Assembly (NCBI RefSeq): GCF_014207595.1
Contig: NZ_JACHGY010000001.1
Span: forward strand, 186,001 to 250,000
Length of the DNA: 64,000 nt
Direction of reading: 5' to 3'
Origin: Algisphaera agarilytica
GTDB lineage: Bacteria > Planctomycetota > Phycisphaerae > Phycisphaerales > Phycisphaeraceae
Shown: piece by piece, positions 36,303 through 44,434 of the stretch
How positions within the stretch are numbered: position 1 is the stretch's first letter
Layout of the letters: each line of letters begins with the position of its first letter
Notes under the pieces: generated by a model
Told to the model about the DNA's origin: nothing
The model's input: only the letters and a program-made list of their open reading frames with translations
The model's database searches: none
Position numbers and translations under genes: made by a program

Positions 36303-39300
36303 TTAAACCGACGGGAAGGTGAGTCGGCCGACGTTGCCGTTGAGGTCGACCCAGTACATGAAGCCGTCCACGCCCATGGTCATCTCGACCACGTTGCCGG
36401 GGGTGTCGGCGGCGGTCACCTCGCGGTCAAACGTGCCGTCGGCGTTGAACAGCGCAGCCTGGATGGTGGGCTTCTGGTAGTCGAGGAAGAACAAGGCGTT
36501 TTCGTAGCCGGTGTAGGTGCTGCCGGTGTTGAAGTCGCCCAGGATGATGGCTCGGGCGCCGTCGCTGTGGGACTTGGCCCAGAACGGCGCGGTGACATCG
36601 GGGTTGGAGGCGTAGAAGGCCTGGGCCTCGCTGAGGTTCTGGTAGCCGGTGACCTGCTGCAGGCTCACCCCGTTGCCGCCCTCGTAGTACGGCCAGCCGA
36701 AGTTCTCGCCGCCGCCCGCGCCGCCGAGGCCGACCGGAGCCGAAGCGACGTTGATTTCTTCCCAGCGGTTCCAGCCGACGTCGCCGATGTAGAGCTCGCC
36801 GGTGTTGGGGTTGATGGCGTTGCGGTAGGGGTTACGCAGGCCGAAGGCGTAGACCTTCGAGCGGTTGCTGTCGGGGTCGCCATCGTAGAACGGGTTGTCG
36901 CTCAGGCCCTGGCCGGTAAGCGGATCGACGCGGAGGACCTTGCCCGAGAGGTTATCGATGTCCTGGACGCGGGTGGTGCGTGGGTCGACGTTGCCGTAGG
37001 ACGTGCCGTCGCCGATGGTGACGTAGAGGCTGCCGTCGAGGCCGAAGTCCAGGCCGCCGATGGTGTGGCTCTGGCTGTCGGTGGCGATGAAGTCGCGGAT
37101 GGGGTCGCCGTTTTCGTCGTAGCCGGACGGGGGCAGGCTGAAGTTTCCGGTGGAGTCGAGGTCGGGCCGGACGATGTTGTCCCAGGTTGAGTTGGTGCCG
37201 AGGATCACGAGTTCGCTGCCCGCGACGGCGGTGGTGTAGCCGGTGCTGGCGTCGGCGGTGAACCGGCTGACGCGGGCGCCGCGGTTGCCGAACTGATCCG
37301 GCGCGGCCAAGCCGGACTGCCCGACGGTCTCGGGCGGGTCATAGGTGTAGGCCATGTAGATGTAGGGCGTGTTCGGGAAGTCGGGGTGGAGCGCCAGGCC
37401 CAGCGCCCCGCGGTCCCGCACGTTGTTCACCGCGGCGCGGTGGTCGACGAACAGCGTCGGCGTCGAGCCGCCCGGGGCCACGGTGTAGACCCGGCCGTCC
37501 TTCTGCAGGATGAACATGGTGCCGTCGGCGGTGAACTCGATCGCGGTGGGCTGGCTCAGCCCGGACACGACGACCTCGGTTTCTAGCCTGGTCAACTGCT
37601 CGACCGGCACCGCCGTCTCGCTAAAGAGCGCTGCGGTCGGGACGAGCTCTTCCACCTGGCTGGCGCTCGACCAGAACAGCTCCATCACCGCGGCGCCGCC
37701 GGCCTCGAAGTATTCGATCTCGATGTCAACCTTCTCGCCCGCCACGAGATCGATCGAGCCGGTGTGCGAGGTCGCCCCTTGTAGGATGAACTTGTCAATG
37801 ACGGTTTGGCCGTTGACCTTCAGGCGGACGCCGTCGTCGCTCACGGTGCGGAAGGTGTAGGTCTCGGTGAACTCGGCCTGGACCTGGCCCGTCCAGCGGA
37901 TGCTGAACGTGTCGGCCCCGAGCACCGGGTCGGGCGAGCCGCCGCCCCAGTTGAAGTTGATCGTCGGGTCGTTGCGACGCAGCGCGATGTTGGTGAAGTT
38001 CTGGTTGTCGAAGTACTCGCCCAGCAGGCCGTTGCCGACGATGGGCTGTTCATCGTCTTCGATGTTGATCAGGGCCGTGCGTGGTGCGCCGAGCCCCGCT
38101 CCGCCGCCGACGCGGTCGAGCGACACGCCGAAGGACTCGGTGCCCTCGATGTCGGTGTCGTTGATCAGGTCGATGCGGATTTCGGCGACGGTCTGTCCGT
38201 CTTCAAACACCACGGTGCCCGAGGCCGCGACGTAGTCCGCGCCCGCCAGCGCGGTGCCGTCGATCACGACGAAGTCGGCTTCGACCCGCCCGTCCGATCC
38301 GCCGGTGCGCCGGACGGGGATGACCACCTGGGCGTCGGTTTCTACGACGTCAAAGCTCGATCCGCCGAGGGCAAGCGTGCCACGGTTCACGGCCTCGACG
38401 GTCACCGCGACGTTGGCCGTGGCGGTCGCGCCGTTGGCGTCGATGATCGTATAGGTGAAGCTGTCCGCTCCGCTGAAGCCCGCTTGCGGGGTGTAGAGCA
38501 GGTCAGAGCCGCTGATGGCGACTGAGCCGTTTGCACCTTGCGTGACCGAGTCGATCGAGATCGCATCGCCGCCGGGGTCCGAGTCGTTGGCCAGCACGCC
38601 GACCGACGCGGTGCCCGAGTCCTGCTCAAGGGTGAGCGTGTCGTCCACGGCGGTGGGCGGGGTGTTGCGGAGGGTGATGTTGACGTTGGCCGAGTCGAAC
38701 CCGCCCCGGCCGTCGGTGATCTGCACGATGAACGGGTCGTCGCCGAGGATGCCATCCGGCGCGGTGTAGTAGACCAGACCGTTCTCGATGCGGGCCGAGC
38801 CCGCGCCTGGTGCGAGGAGGATCTGCGAGGCGGACAGGTTGTCGCCGTCGTCGTCGCTGTCGTTGAGGGTGACGTCGATGACGATCTCGCCAAGGCCCTG
38901 GTCGACGATCACATCGTCGGGGTTGGCATACGGCGTGGCGTTGGCCGTGCCGGGAGCGACCTGGATCACCGAGTAGGCGATGTCGGTACCGCCGCGGCCG
39001 TCGGACAGTTCGTAGACATAGAAGTCCTGCCCGGTGAATCCGGTCGCGGGGGTGTAGACGGTGTTGCCGTTGACAATCTCGACCGAGCCGCTTTGCACCT
39101 CGAGGATGGCCGAGACGAACAGCGGGTCGCCGTCCGGGTCCGAGTCGTTGGCGAGCACGTCCAGCGCGATTGGCGTGCCGTTGTTCTCGACGTTGAACGC
39201 GTCCTGGTCGGCGTAGGGCGTGTTGTTCGATCCCGCCGCGAGCGTGATGTCGAGGACGACGTAGGCGATGTTGGTCCCGCCGTTGCCGTCGGACAGCGTG

Positions 39301-39611
39301 TAGATGAAGAAGTCCAGATCGGTCTGGCCGACCTGCGGGGTGAACCGCACGTTCTGGCCGTCGTTGATGATCTCGGCGGTGGCGAACTGCGGGTCGGTGA
39401 TTGATTCGATACGCAGCGGGTCGCCATCCGCGTCGGTGTCGTTGCTCAAGAGGTCGAGCACCACCGCCGCGCCGTTGTCGTTGATGATGCTGATGTTGTC
39501 CTGGTCGGCGTAGGGTGAGGCGTTGAACAACACCCTCGGCTCCATCGCTTCAAACTGCGGCATGCCCTCGCACTCCACAAACCTATCGATAGCACGCGTA
39601 AAGAAATGCAT
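36303..39611 (-). CDS. Large LEPR-box surface protein with cadherin-like repeats, Calx-beta, PA14 and sorbosone dehydrogenase domains
   Basis: 1,102 residues from the ATG at 39611, with GGAGAGGG upstream. The N-terminus carries E24-P25-R26-V27-L28-F29, the planctomycete LEPR box thought to direct export. Four tandem-95/cadherin-like repeats follow (about 33-400; each has an SNDTDADGDPL-type calcium site), then a Calx-beta domain (about 405-515), a PA14 lectin-like domain (about 525-660) and a glucose/sorbosone dehydrogenase propeller (about 680-1100; GALGLALHPDFP, LSGKVLRVDP, YGDVGWNRWEEI-type block). Probably a cell-surface oxidoreductase for sugars using PQQ, with the other domains for binding. 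Confidence 0.88.
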   Translation of the reverse strand: MHFFTRAIDRFVECEGMPQFEAMEPRVLFNASPYADQDNISIINDNGAAVVLDLLSNDTDADGDPLRIESITDPQFATAEIINDGQNVRFTPQVGQTDLDFFIYTLSDGNGGTNIAYVVLDITLAAGSNNTPYADQDAFNVENNGTPIALDVLANDSDPDGDPLFVSAILEVQSGSVEIVNGNTVYTPATGFTGQDFYVYELSDGRGGTDIAYSVIQVAPGTANATPYANPDDVIVDQGLGEIVIDVTLNDSDDDGDNLSASQILLAPGAGSARIENGLVYYTAPDGILGDDPFIVQITDGRGGFDSANVNITLRNTPPTAVDDTLTLEQDSGTASVGVLANDSDPGGDAISIDSVTQGANGSVAISGSDLLYTPQAGFSGADSFTYTIIDANGATATANVAVTVEAVNRGTLALGGSSFDVVETDAQVVIPVRRTGGSDGRVEADFVVIDGTALAGADYVAASGTVVFEDGQTVAEIRIDLINDTDIEGTESFGVSLDRVGGGAGLGAPRTALINIEDDEQPIVGNGLLGEYFDNQNFTNIALRRNDPTINFNWGGGSPDPVLGADTFSIRWTGQVQAEFTETYTFRTVSDDGVRLKVNGQTVIDKFILQGATSHTGSIDLVAGEKVDIEIEYFEAGGAAVMELFWSSASQVEELVPTAALFSETAVPVEQLTRLETEVVVSGLSQPTAIEFTADGTMFILQKDGRVYTVAPGGSTPTLFVDHRAAVNNVRDRGALGLALHPDFPNTPYIYMAYTYDPPETVGQSGLAAPDQFGNRGARVSRFTADASTGYTTAVAGSELVILGTNSTWDNIVRPDLDSTGNFSLPPSGYDENGDPIRDFIATDSQSHTIGGLDFGLDGSLYVTIGDGTSYGNVDPRTTRVQDIDNLSGKVLRVDPLTGQGLSDNPFYDGDPDSNRSKVYAFGLRNPYRNAINPNTGELYIGDVGWNRWEEINVASAPVGLGGAGGGENFGWPYYEGGNGVSLQQVTGYQNLSEAQAFYASNPDVTAPFWAKSHSDGARAIILGDFNTGSTYTGYENALFFLDYQKPTIQAALFNADGTFDREVTAADTPGNVVEMTMGVDGFMYWVDLNGNVGRLTFPSV

Positions 39612-39791
39612 CTTCCCTCTCCTGAAAACTAGATGTGCTCCACCGACCACCCGGTCCTGCGGAATTTGCGAATCGATATCGAGTATAGCGAAATGAACAG
39701 CGCACAAAACCCGCGATCACGCGGTTTGCGCTAGGTGTTTACAGCAGACGACTCAGATTGCCCAAAGACCCTAGATTCAAATCCTCTCGGA

Positions 39792-40451
39792 TCAGCCCGC
39801 GCCCATCGCCGCGATGAATTCGTCCGCCTCGGCGATGCTCTGGTTCATCTCGGCGATCAACGCCTCGATGCCGTCGACCAGCTCATCCGCGTTTTCTTGC
39901 AGCGTCGCCAAAGCCTGAGCGTTGAGCGAACTCTTGAGGAAGATCACCCGCCCCTTAAAACTCTCGAGCACCGGGTCCATCTTGTCGGCCGCCTCGTCCA
40001 TCTTGGCGACCATCGCATCGAAGGACGCCTGGGTGTCGTCACGCTGCTTGATCATGGCCTTCTTGTATTCGGGGACGGTCTGCTCCTCGATGTCGCTTTC
40101 CCACTCCTTGAAGAACACGGCACCCAGTCGTTTGACCCCGCCGATCTCGTCGCGGAAGTCGTCCGCCTGGGCGTAGCAGCGGTCATAGCTCTTCTGCAGT
40201 TTCTTGTACGCGTCTTCGAGTTCGCCGCCATCAAATTCATACGTCGCGCGGAACTGATCCAACGCGCTGGTGAACTCCACCTTGGCCGCTTCTTGTCGAG
40301 AGCGGGTGTCCTGCACCTGATCGACCAGCAGATCACGCGACTCCCAGCCGAGCTGTTTCCACGCCGCGACGTAGGTTGAGGTGCAACCGCTGCCCACCAG
40401 CAACCCCGCCATCACCACCAACACACCAACGTTTCGAGCTGTGAATAACAT
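39792..40451 (-). CDS. DUF2959-family lipoprotein
   Basis: 219 residues. The N-terminal hydrophobic segment ends GSGC, a plausible lipobox, so the protein is probably lipid-anchored. The rest is alpha-helical: WKQLGWESRDLLVDQVQDTRSRQEAAKVEFTSALDQF opens the DUF2959 signature, and the block AMIKQRDDTQASFD continues it. Function of the family is not known. It follows the fructosamine kinase gene by 48 bp on the same strand. Confidence 0.82.
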   Translation of the reverse strand: MLFTARNVGVLVVMAGLLVGSGCTSTYVAAWKQLGWESRDLLVDQVQDTRSRQEAAKVEFTSALDQFRATYEFDGGELEDAYKKLQKSYDRCYAQADDFRDEIGGVKRLGAVFFKEWESDIEEQTVPEYKKAMIKQRDDTQASFDAMVAKMDEAADKMDPVLESFKGRVIFLKSSLNAQALATLQENADELVDGIEALIAEMNQSIAEADEFIAAMGAG

Positions 40452-40499
40452 CGCGTTCTCCTGATCAAAAAAAGTTCCCCGATTGCTCCAGAGCTTGCA

Positions 40500-41354
40500 T
40501 CATACCAGCCGGTCGAGTAACGCCCGACACTGCGATTCATATCCGCCGCCGAAGTGCCAGAGGTGGCTGAGCAGGTGGTGGAGGCGGTAGATCTCGACGC
40601 GCCGCTCCCAGCCGTCCTGAAGCGGCCAGACTTCCCGATACGCCGCCTCGAAGCGCGACCCGAAGCCAAACAGCCGGGTCATGCCGAACTCGACTTCGCG
40701 GTTCGTGTAGCTGCACGCCGGGTCGTAGATCCACACCCGGCCGTCGCGGTCGGCACACGCGTTGCCCGACCACAAATCGCCGTGGATCAACACCGGGGGC
40801 TCATCCGAACCGGCCAAGACGTCTTCCAACCGATCCGCCAAACGCCGCCCCCGATCAACCACCTGCGGATAGGCCGACAAACGCTCGATCAAAGGCAACA
40901 GCCGACGCTCACGCCAGAACGTGATGTAACCTTCCGACATCGTGTTGCCCTGGGGCAGCCGCCCAAGGTAATTGTCGGCTTCGAAACCAAAACCCTCGTC
41001 ACGCTGTGATCGCTGGTGCAACTGTGCCAATCCGTGTCCGAGCTTCTCCTCGAAATCGGCCGACTTCCCCCCGATGTCGATTAACTCCAGCACCAGATAA
41101 TCCCGCCCCACCGCCAACACCTCGGGGACTCCGAGCGCCCCGGCCGCGTTTCTCAACGCATCCAACCCCGCCGCCTCCGCTTCGAACAAGCCCGGAAGCG
41201 TCCCCGCATTCGTATTGGTCTTCACGAACACCCCGCGCCCATCGCTGAGCTCCCACGCCGCGGCCTGATTGATATCGCCGCCACCAACCGCAGAACGCTG
41301 GGTCACGCTTGCGCCCAGCTCACGCTCGATCTGGCGCTGGGTGTCGGGGTTCAC
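40500..41354 (-). CDS. Fructosamine/ketosamine-3-kinase family protein
   Basis: 284 residues, the usual length. The aminoglycoside-kinase-like fold has the catalytic loop HGDLWSGN and the metal-binding IYDPACSYTNREVEFGM block. Bacterial homologues phosphorylate ribulosamines and erythrulosamines on glycated proteins, so that the sugar falls off (deglycation). The start overlaps the end of the LMW phosphatase gene by 4 bp. Co-occurrence of these two enzymes is known in bacteria and fits a repair role. Confidence 0.93.
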   Translation of the reverse strand: MNPDTQRQIERELGASVTQRSAVGGGDINQAAAWELSDGRGVFVKTNTNAGTLPGLFEAEAAGLDALRNAAGALGVPEVLAVGRDYLVLELIDIGGKSADFEEKLGHGLAQLHQRSQRDEGFGFEADNYLGRLPQGNTMSEGYITFWRERRLLPLIERLSAYPQVVDRGRRLADRLEDVLAGSDEPPVLIHGDLWSGNACADRDGRVWIYDPACSYTNREVEFGMTRLFGFGSRFEAAYREVWPLQDGWERRVEIYRLHHLLSHLWHFGGGYESQCRALLDRLV

Positions 41355-41860
41355 GCGGCGTCGCTTTCGCCGGTGAGGTGTTCAAGGATCGCCGGGCAGG
41401 CCGACTCGATCATGTCGAGCACTTCCTCGAAGCCCGCCGCCCCGCCGTAGTACGGGTCGGGCACGCTGCGCACTTCGTCGCGGTCGCTCCAAGACACGCC
41501 CGGCAAGAACTCGCCCAGCATTTTGATCCGGCCGAGCTGCTCGTCGTTGATCGTCATGGCCGCGAGGTCGTCGTAGTTCGCCCGGTCCATCGCGACGATC
41601 AGCGTGAACGACTCGATGTCGTTCTGCGTGACCTTGCGGGCTCTGCTCGTCAGACGGTAGCCCCGCTTCTCCGCCGCCGTCTGCATGCGTTGGTCGGCGG
41701 GGTTGCCCGTGTGATAGCCGATCGTGCCCGCCGAGTCGACGACGATGTCCCGGCTAAGCCCACGCTCATCGACCAGCCCCTGGAACACCCCCTCGCCCGT
41801 GGGCGATCGGCAGATGTTGCCCATGCACACAAACAGCACGCTCTTGGAATCCTGAGTCAT
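41351..41860 (-). CDS. Low molecular weight protein-tyrosine phosphatase
   Basis: 169 residues from the ATG at 41860. The active-site loop is V-C12-M-G-N-I-C17-R18-S, with C12 as nucleophile, and the general acid Asp lies in VPDPYYGG. The family removes phosphate from Tyr or from small sugar phosphates. Overlaps the fructosamine kinase gene by 4 bp and follows the YceI fusion by 23 bp. Whether the substrate is protein phosphotyrosine or a pentose phosphate cannot be told. Confidence 0.94.
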   Translation of the reverse strand: MTQDSKSVLFVCMGNICRSPTGEGVFQGLVDERGLSRDIVVDSAGTIGYHTGNPADQRMQTAAEKRGYRLTSRARKVTQNDIESFTLIVAMDRANYDDLAAMTINDEQLGRIKMLGEFLPGVSWSDRDEVRSVPDPYYGGAAGFEEVLDMIESACPAILEHLTGESDAA

Positions 41861-41883
41861 GCGGGCATGATAGCCCGGCGAAC

Positions 41884-43359
41884 TCACGCGGGTTCGAAGA
41901 CGAGGTGGCAGGTGTAGATAAGCGTATCGTTCGTCGGTGCGTCGCCGGGCGGGCCCTCGATGCCGAACGGGTCGAGCAGGCGGACCTCCCATCGGCCGTC
42001 GATCGACAGCCGCGGCTTGCCGTCCTCACCGAGGAACGCCTCGATGCTCGCCGGCACGGAGAGCGGGATCGTGATCCCCTTCATCGTGAACTGGCCGTGC
42101 ATCACCGCCGCGGCGACCGTGCCGAAGGCGGGCTGGTCGAACTCGGTCTCGATCTTCTCGATCACGAAGAACGACTCGGGGTGCGAATCGACCTCGAGCA
42201 TCGTGGTGTGGATCGAATCGTCCAGGTCTTCCTCGCCCATCGTCACCGTCGACGGGTCGGCCACAAATCGGCCGCGCATGCCTTCGAGCGACAACCCCTC
42301 GCCCAGCGTCAACTCGCCGCTCACGGAAGTCACTTCGCCGGCATACGCATCGAGCGGTGCGGGGAACTTGAACTGCACCGCCGGCCGCATGTTCTGCGCC
42401 AACTCATCAACCACCCACTCGCGCACGATCTCCACGTTCGCCAACGCCTCGGCCGACGCGCCTTCGGGCTTGGGCGGCAGCGGCAAACCCAGCTCTTCCC
42501 AAGACACCACGGGCGTGCCGCTGGGCACCACGTCAAACCCATCGCCCAGCCGCGACTCGCCGAGCTGGCGTGCGATCTCGTCGGCCAAGATTTTTGCGCC
42601 ACGCGCAAACACCTCGTCCGCTTGATCGATCGGCCCCTTGAGCGAGCCGTCCATCAGCGTGAACACCGGCTCGTGGCAATGGAACTGCGAGTACAGCCCG
42701 AGGCTGAGGTAAAGCGTGCCGTCCGCCGCTAGGTAGGGGTAGTAGTCGGTGTAGAACATCCGGTCGCTACGCCCGAGATCGACACGGTCCTGCCAGACGA
42801 ATCGCTCGTCCGCCGAACCGATCGCCTCGGCCATCGACGCGGCGGTGATTTCCACGCCCTTCGCCGACGCCCCTTCACCCAACACCAGATCGGTCACCTT
42901 GATCGGCGTGGCCACCTTGGCGTTACCCAGATCCCACACCGGCAGCGACTCACGCACCAGCGTCGCGCCCTCCTGCGGCAGGAAACGAGACGTGCGGATG
43001 AAGTTCCGCACCCGGTCCGGCGTCGCGTAACGCCCCTGGTAAATCGATCGCCCCAGATGGTTCTGGTACGCGATCAACGGCGTGATCCCCACCCCCTCGG
43101 GAACACCCGCCGACTCACCCACTTCCAGGACGGTCAGCGCGGTACCCGATGCCTTGGCCAACTTCTCGAGCTCGGGCAGGTCGTTGCTGGCAAAGCGTTC
43201 TGCCAACTCCGACGCGCCGGGCTGCACAAAGACGATCAGCTGCTCCGCAGGTGTTTCCGGCGTCTCGTCCGCCATCGCGGAACCGCCGCCGAGCAACACC
43301 AACGCGGTCAAGACCGCCAGCCGCTGACACCATCGGGGGGTGGGAAAGAGCCGATTCAT
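41884..43359 (-). CDS. Secreted protein with degenerate thioredoxin-like N-terminus and YceI-like C-terminus
   Basis: 491 residues with a signal peptide (about 1-30). The segment about 40-130 (LIVFVQPGASELAERFASNDLPELEKLAK, then EGVGITPLIAYQN with a cis-Pro-like position) resembles a thioredoxin fold but has no CxxC. The middle (about 130-330) is unassigned. The end (about 335-491; VTSVSGELTLGEGLSLEGMRGRFVADPST) is a YceI-type lipocalin-like domain. It overlaps the upstream YceI gene by 4 bp. YceI domains bind polyisoprenoid chains in the periplasm. Confidence 0.75.
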   Translation of the reverse strand: MNRLFPTPRWCQRLAVLTALVLLGGGSAMADETPETPAEQLIVFVQPGASELAERFASNDLPELEKLAKASGTALTVLEVGESAGVPEGVGITPLIAYQNHLGRSIYQGRYATPDRVRNFIRTSRFLPQEGATLVRESLPVWDLGNAKVATPIKVTDLVLGEGASAKGVEITAASMAEAIGSADERFVWQDRVDLGRSDRMFYTDYYPYLAADGTLYLSLGLYSQFHCHEPVFTLMDGSLKGPIDQADEVFARGAKILADEIARQLGESRLGDGFDVVPSGTPVVSWEELGLPLPPKPEGASAEALANVEIVREWVVDELAQNMRPAVQFKFPAPLDAYAGEVTSVSGELTLGEGLSLEGMRGRFVADPSTVTMGEEDLDDSIHTTMLEVDSHPESFFVIEKIETEFDQPAFGTVAAAVMHGQFTMKGITIPLSVPASIEAFLGEDGKPRLSIDGRWEVRLLDPFGIEGPPGDAPTNDTLIYTCHLVFEPA

Positions 43360-43988
43360 TTCGAGTACCCAGCGATCGGCACCATGACCGTGATTTTTTC
43401 GCCGACCTTATCGGTGGGAGCGTTTTCGTTGATGCCCAGGTCCAGGCGGCTGATGTTGAACATCGAACGCAGCACCAGCAGGTCGCCGGACTTTGCCCCT
43501 CCGCGTTTCTCCGCGCCGTCGGCCACATGGGTCACTTCGATCATGACCGACAGCGGCAGCTCTTTCCCGCCGAACGACATGGTGCCGTGTACGTCGAGCA
43601 TGTGGCCCTCGTCGTCGGTCGGCTCGGCGCTGACCACTTTGTCGAAGGTCAGCGTGGCGGGGAATTCGCCGGAGAAGTTCATCCATTTGGCGCCCTTGAG
43701 GGCTTTGGTCATGCCATCATGGATAAACGAGATCTCACCGATATCGACGGTGATTTCGCCGTCGAACGAAGTGGGGTCGGCCGGGTCGTAGCTGACCACG
43801 CCCGCCACGCCACCGATCATGCCGGTGATGGGTTCGAGCTCGGAGTCGACCACGAACACGATGCCGTTGACACCTTTGGGGTCCTTGAAGTCGAACTCGA
43901 CCGGCTCAGCCGAGGCCGCCAGGCCCGCGCCAAGGGTGATTGCCGCCGCCGTCATCGCCGCCAAGGTCCGCTGTGTGAATCGCATCAT
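43356..43988 (-). CDS. YceI-family periplasmic protein
   Basis: 210 residues from the ATG at 43988 (a second ATG is adjacent), with AGGAG upstream. A signal peptide ends near ASAEP. The mature part has the YceI barrel: DSELEPITGMIGGVAGVVSYDPADP and a later LPLSVMIEVTHVADG. First gene of a four-gene operon with overlaps of 4, a gap of 23 and an overlap of 4 bp. YceI proteins bind lipid or quinone precursors in the periplasm. Confidence 0.85.
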   Translation of the reverse strand: MMRFTQRTLAAMTAAAITLGAGLAASAEPVEFDFKDPKGVNGIVFVVDSELEPITGMIGGVAGVVSYDPADPTSFDGEITVDIGEISFIHDGMTKALKGAKWMNFSGEFPATLTFDKVVSAEPTDDEGHMLDVHGTMSFGGKELPLSVMIEVTHVADGAEKRGGAKSGDLLVLRSMFNISRLDLGINENAPTDKVGEKITVMVPIAGYSK

Positions 43989-44128
43989 CGTTGAGGTCTC
44001 CTGAGTATCCGAAAGGGTTTGAAACGGCCGCGGCCGCGTGACATAGACGTTCGAACAAGTATAGCCCCCCACTCCGCCGTTTCCCGTTCGCCAAACGAGA
44101 ACTTTTCGCTACACTGTGCATCCCTGCA

Positions 44129-44201
44129 GGGGCCATAGCTCAGTTGGGAGAGCGCCTGCTTTGCAAGCAGGAAGTCGCCGGTTCGAGCCCGGCTGGCTCC
44201 A
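44129..44201 (+). tRNA. tRNA-Ala (anticodon UGC)
   Basis: 73-nt cloverleaf. Acceptor GGGGCCA pairs with TGGCTCC, leaving discriminator A at 44201. The D arm GCTCAGTTGGGAGAGC, the anticodon stem CCTGC/GCAGG with loop TTTGCAA (anticodon TGC), and the T arm CCGGTTCGAGCCCGG are all regular. CCA is not encoded. It is the only RNA gene seen, directly before the alginate locus. Confidence 0.96.
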
Positions 44202-44215
44202 TTCGCAAAACTACT

Positions 44216-44262
44216 GGTCAGACGTGTAGTTAAACACGTACCCGCCTCAGGCGGCGCTGACC
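44216..44262. other. Three-way-junction inverted repeat downstream of tRNA-Ala
   Basis: GGTCAG (44216-44221) pairs with CTGACC (44257-44262) and encloses two perfect hairpins, ACGTGT/ACACGT (44222-44227/44234-44239) and CCGCC/GGCGG (44242-44246/44250-44254). The rest of the gap 44202-44434 shows no gene; two short open frames there overlap the PL6 gene and are not credible. Confidence 0.5.
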
Positions 44263-44434
44263 GGAACGCAACTCACCATGCGGTCATTACCGCAATGCGT
44301 TTCGGAGAGTGTCACGCCTACAACGCCACAACCCATGCATCGATTGCATCGCCCCAGAAGAAAGGCTGTGGTCATTCTTTCTGATAGGCCTGATCACGCG
44401 CAGCGTTGGGAATAATAAACAGAGATTATCCCAC

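Noticed and set aside
44129-44201. tRNA-Ala as attachment site of a genomic island carrying the alginate locus
   Set aside because: No integrase and no second copy of the tRNA 3' end near 61215 were seen, so an integrated element is not supported.
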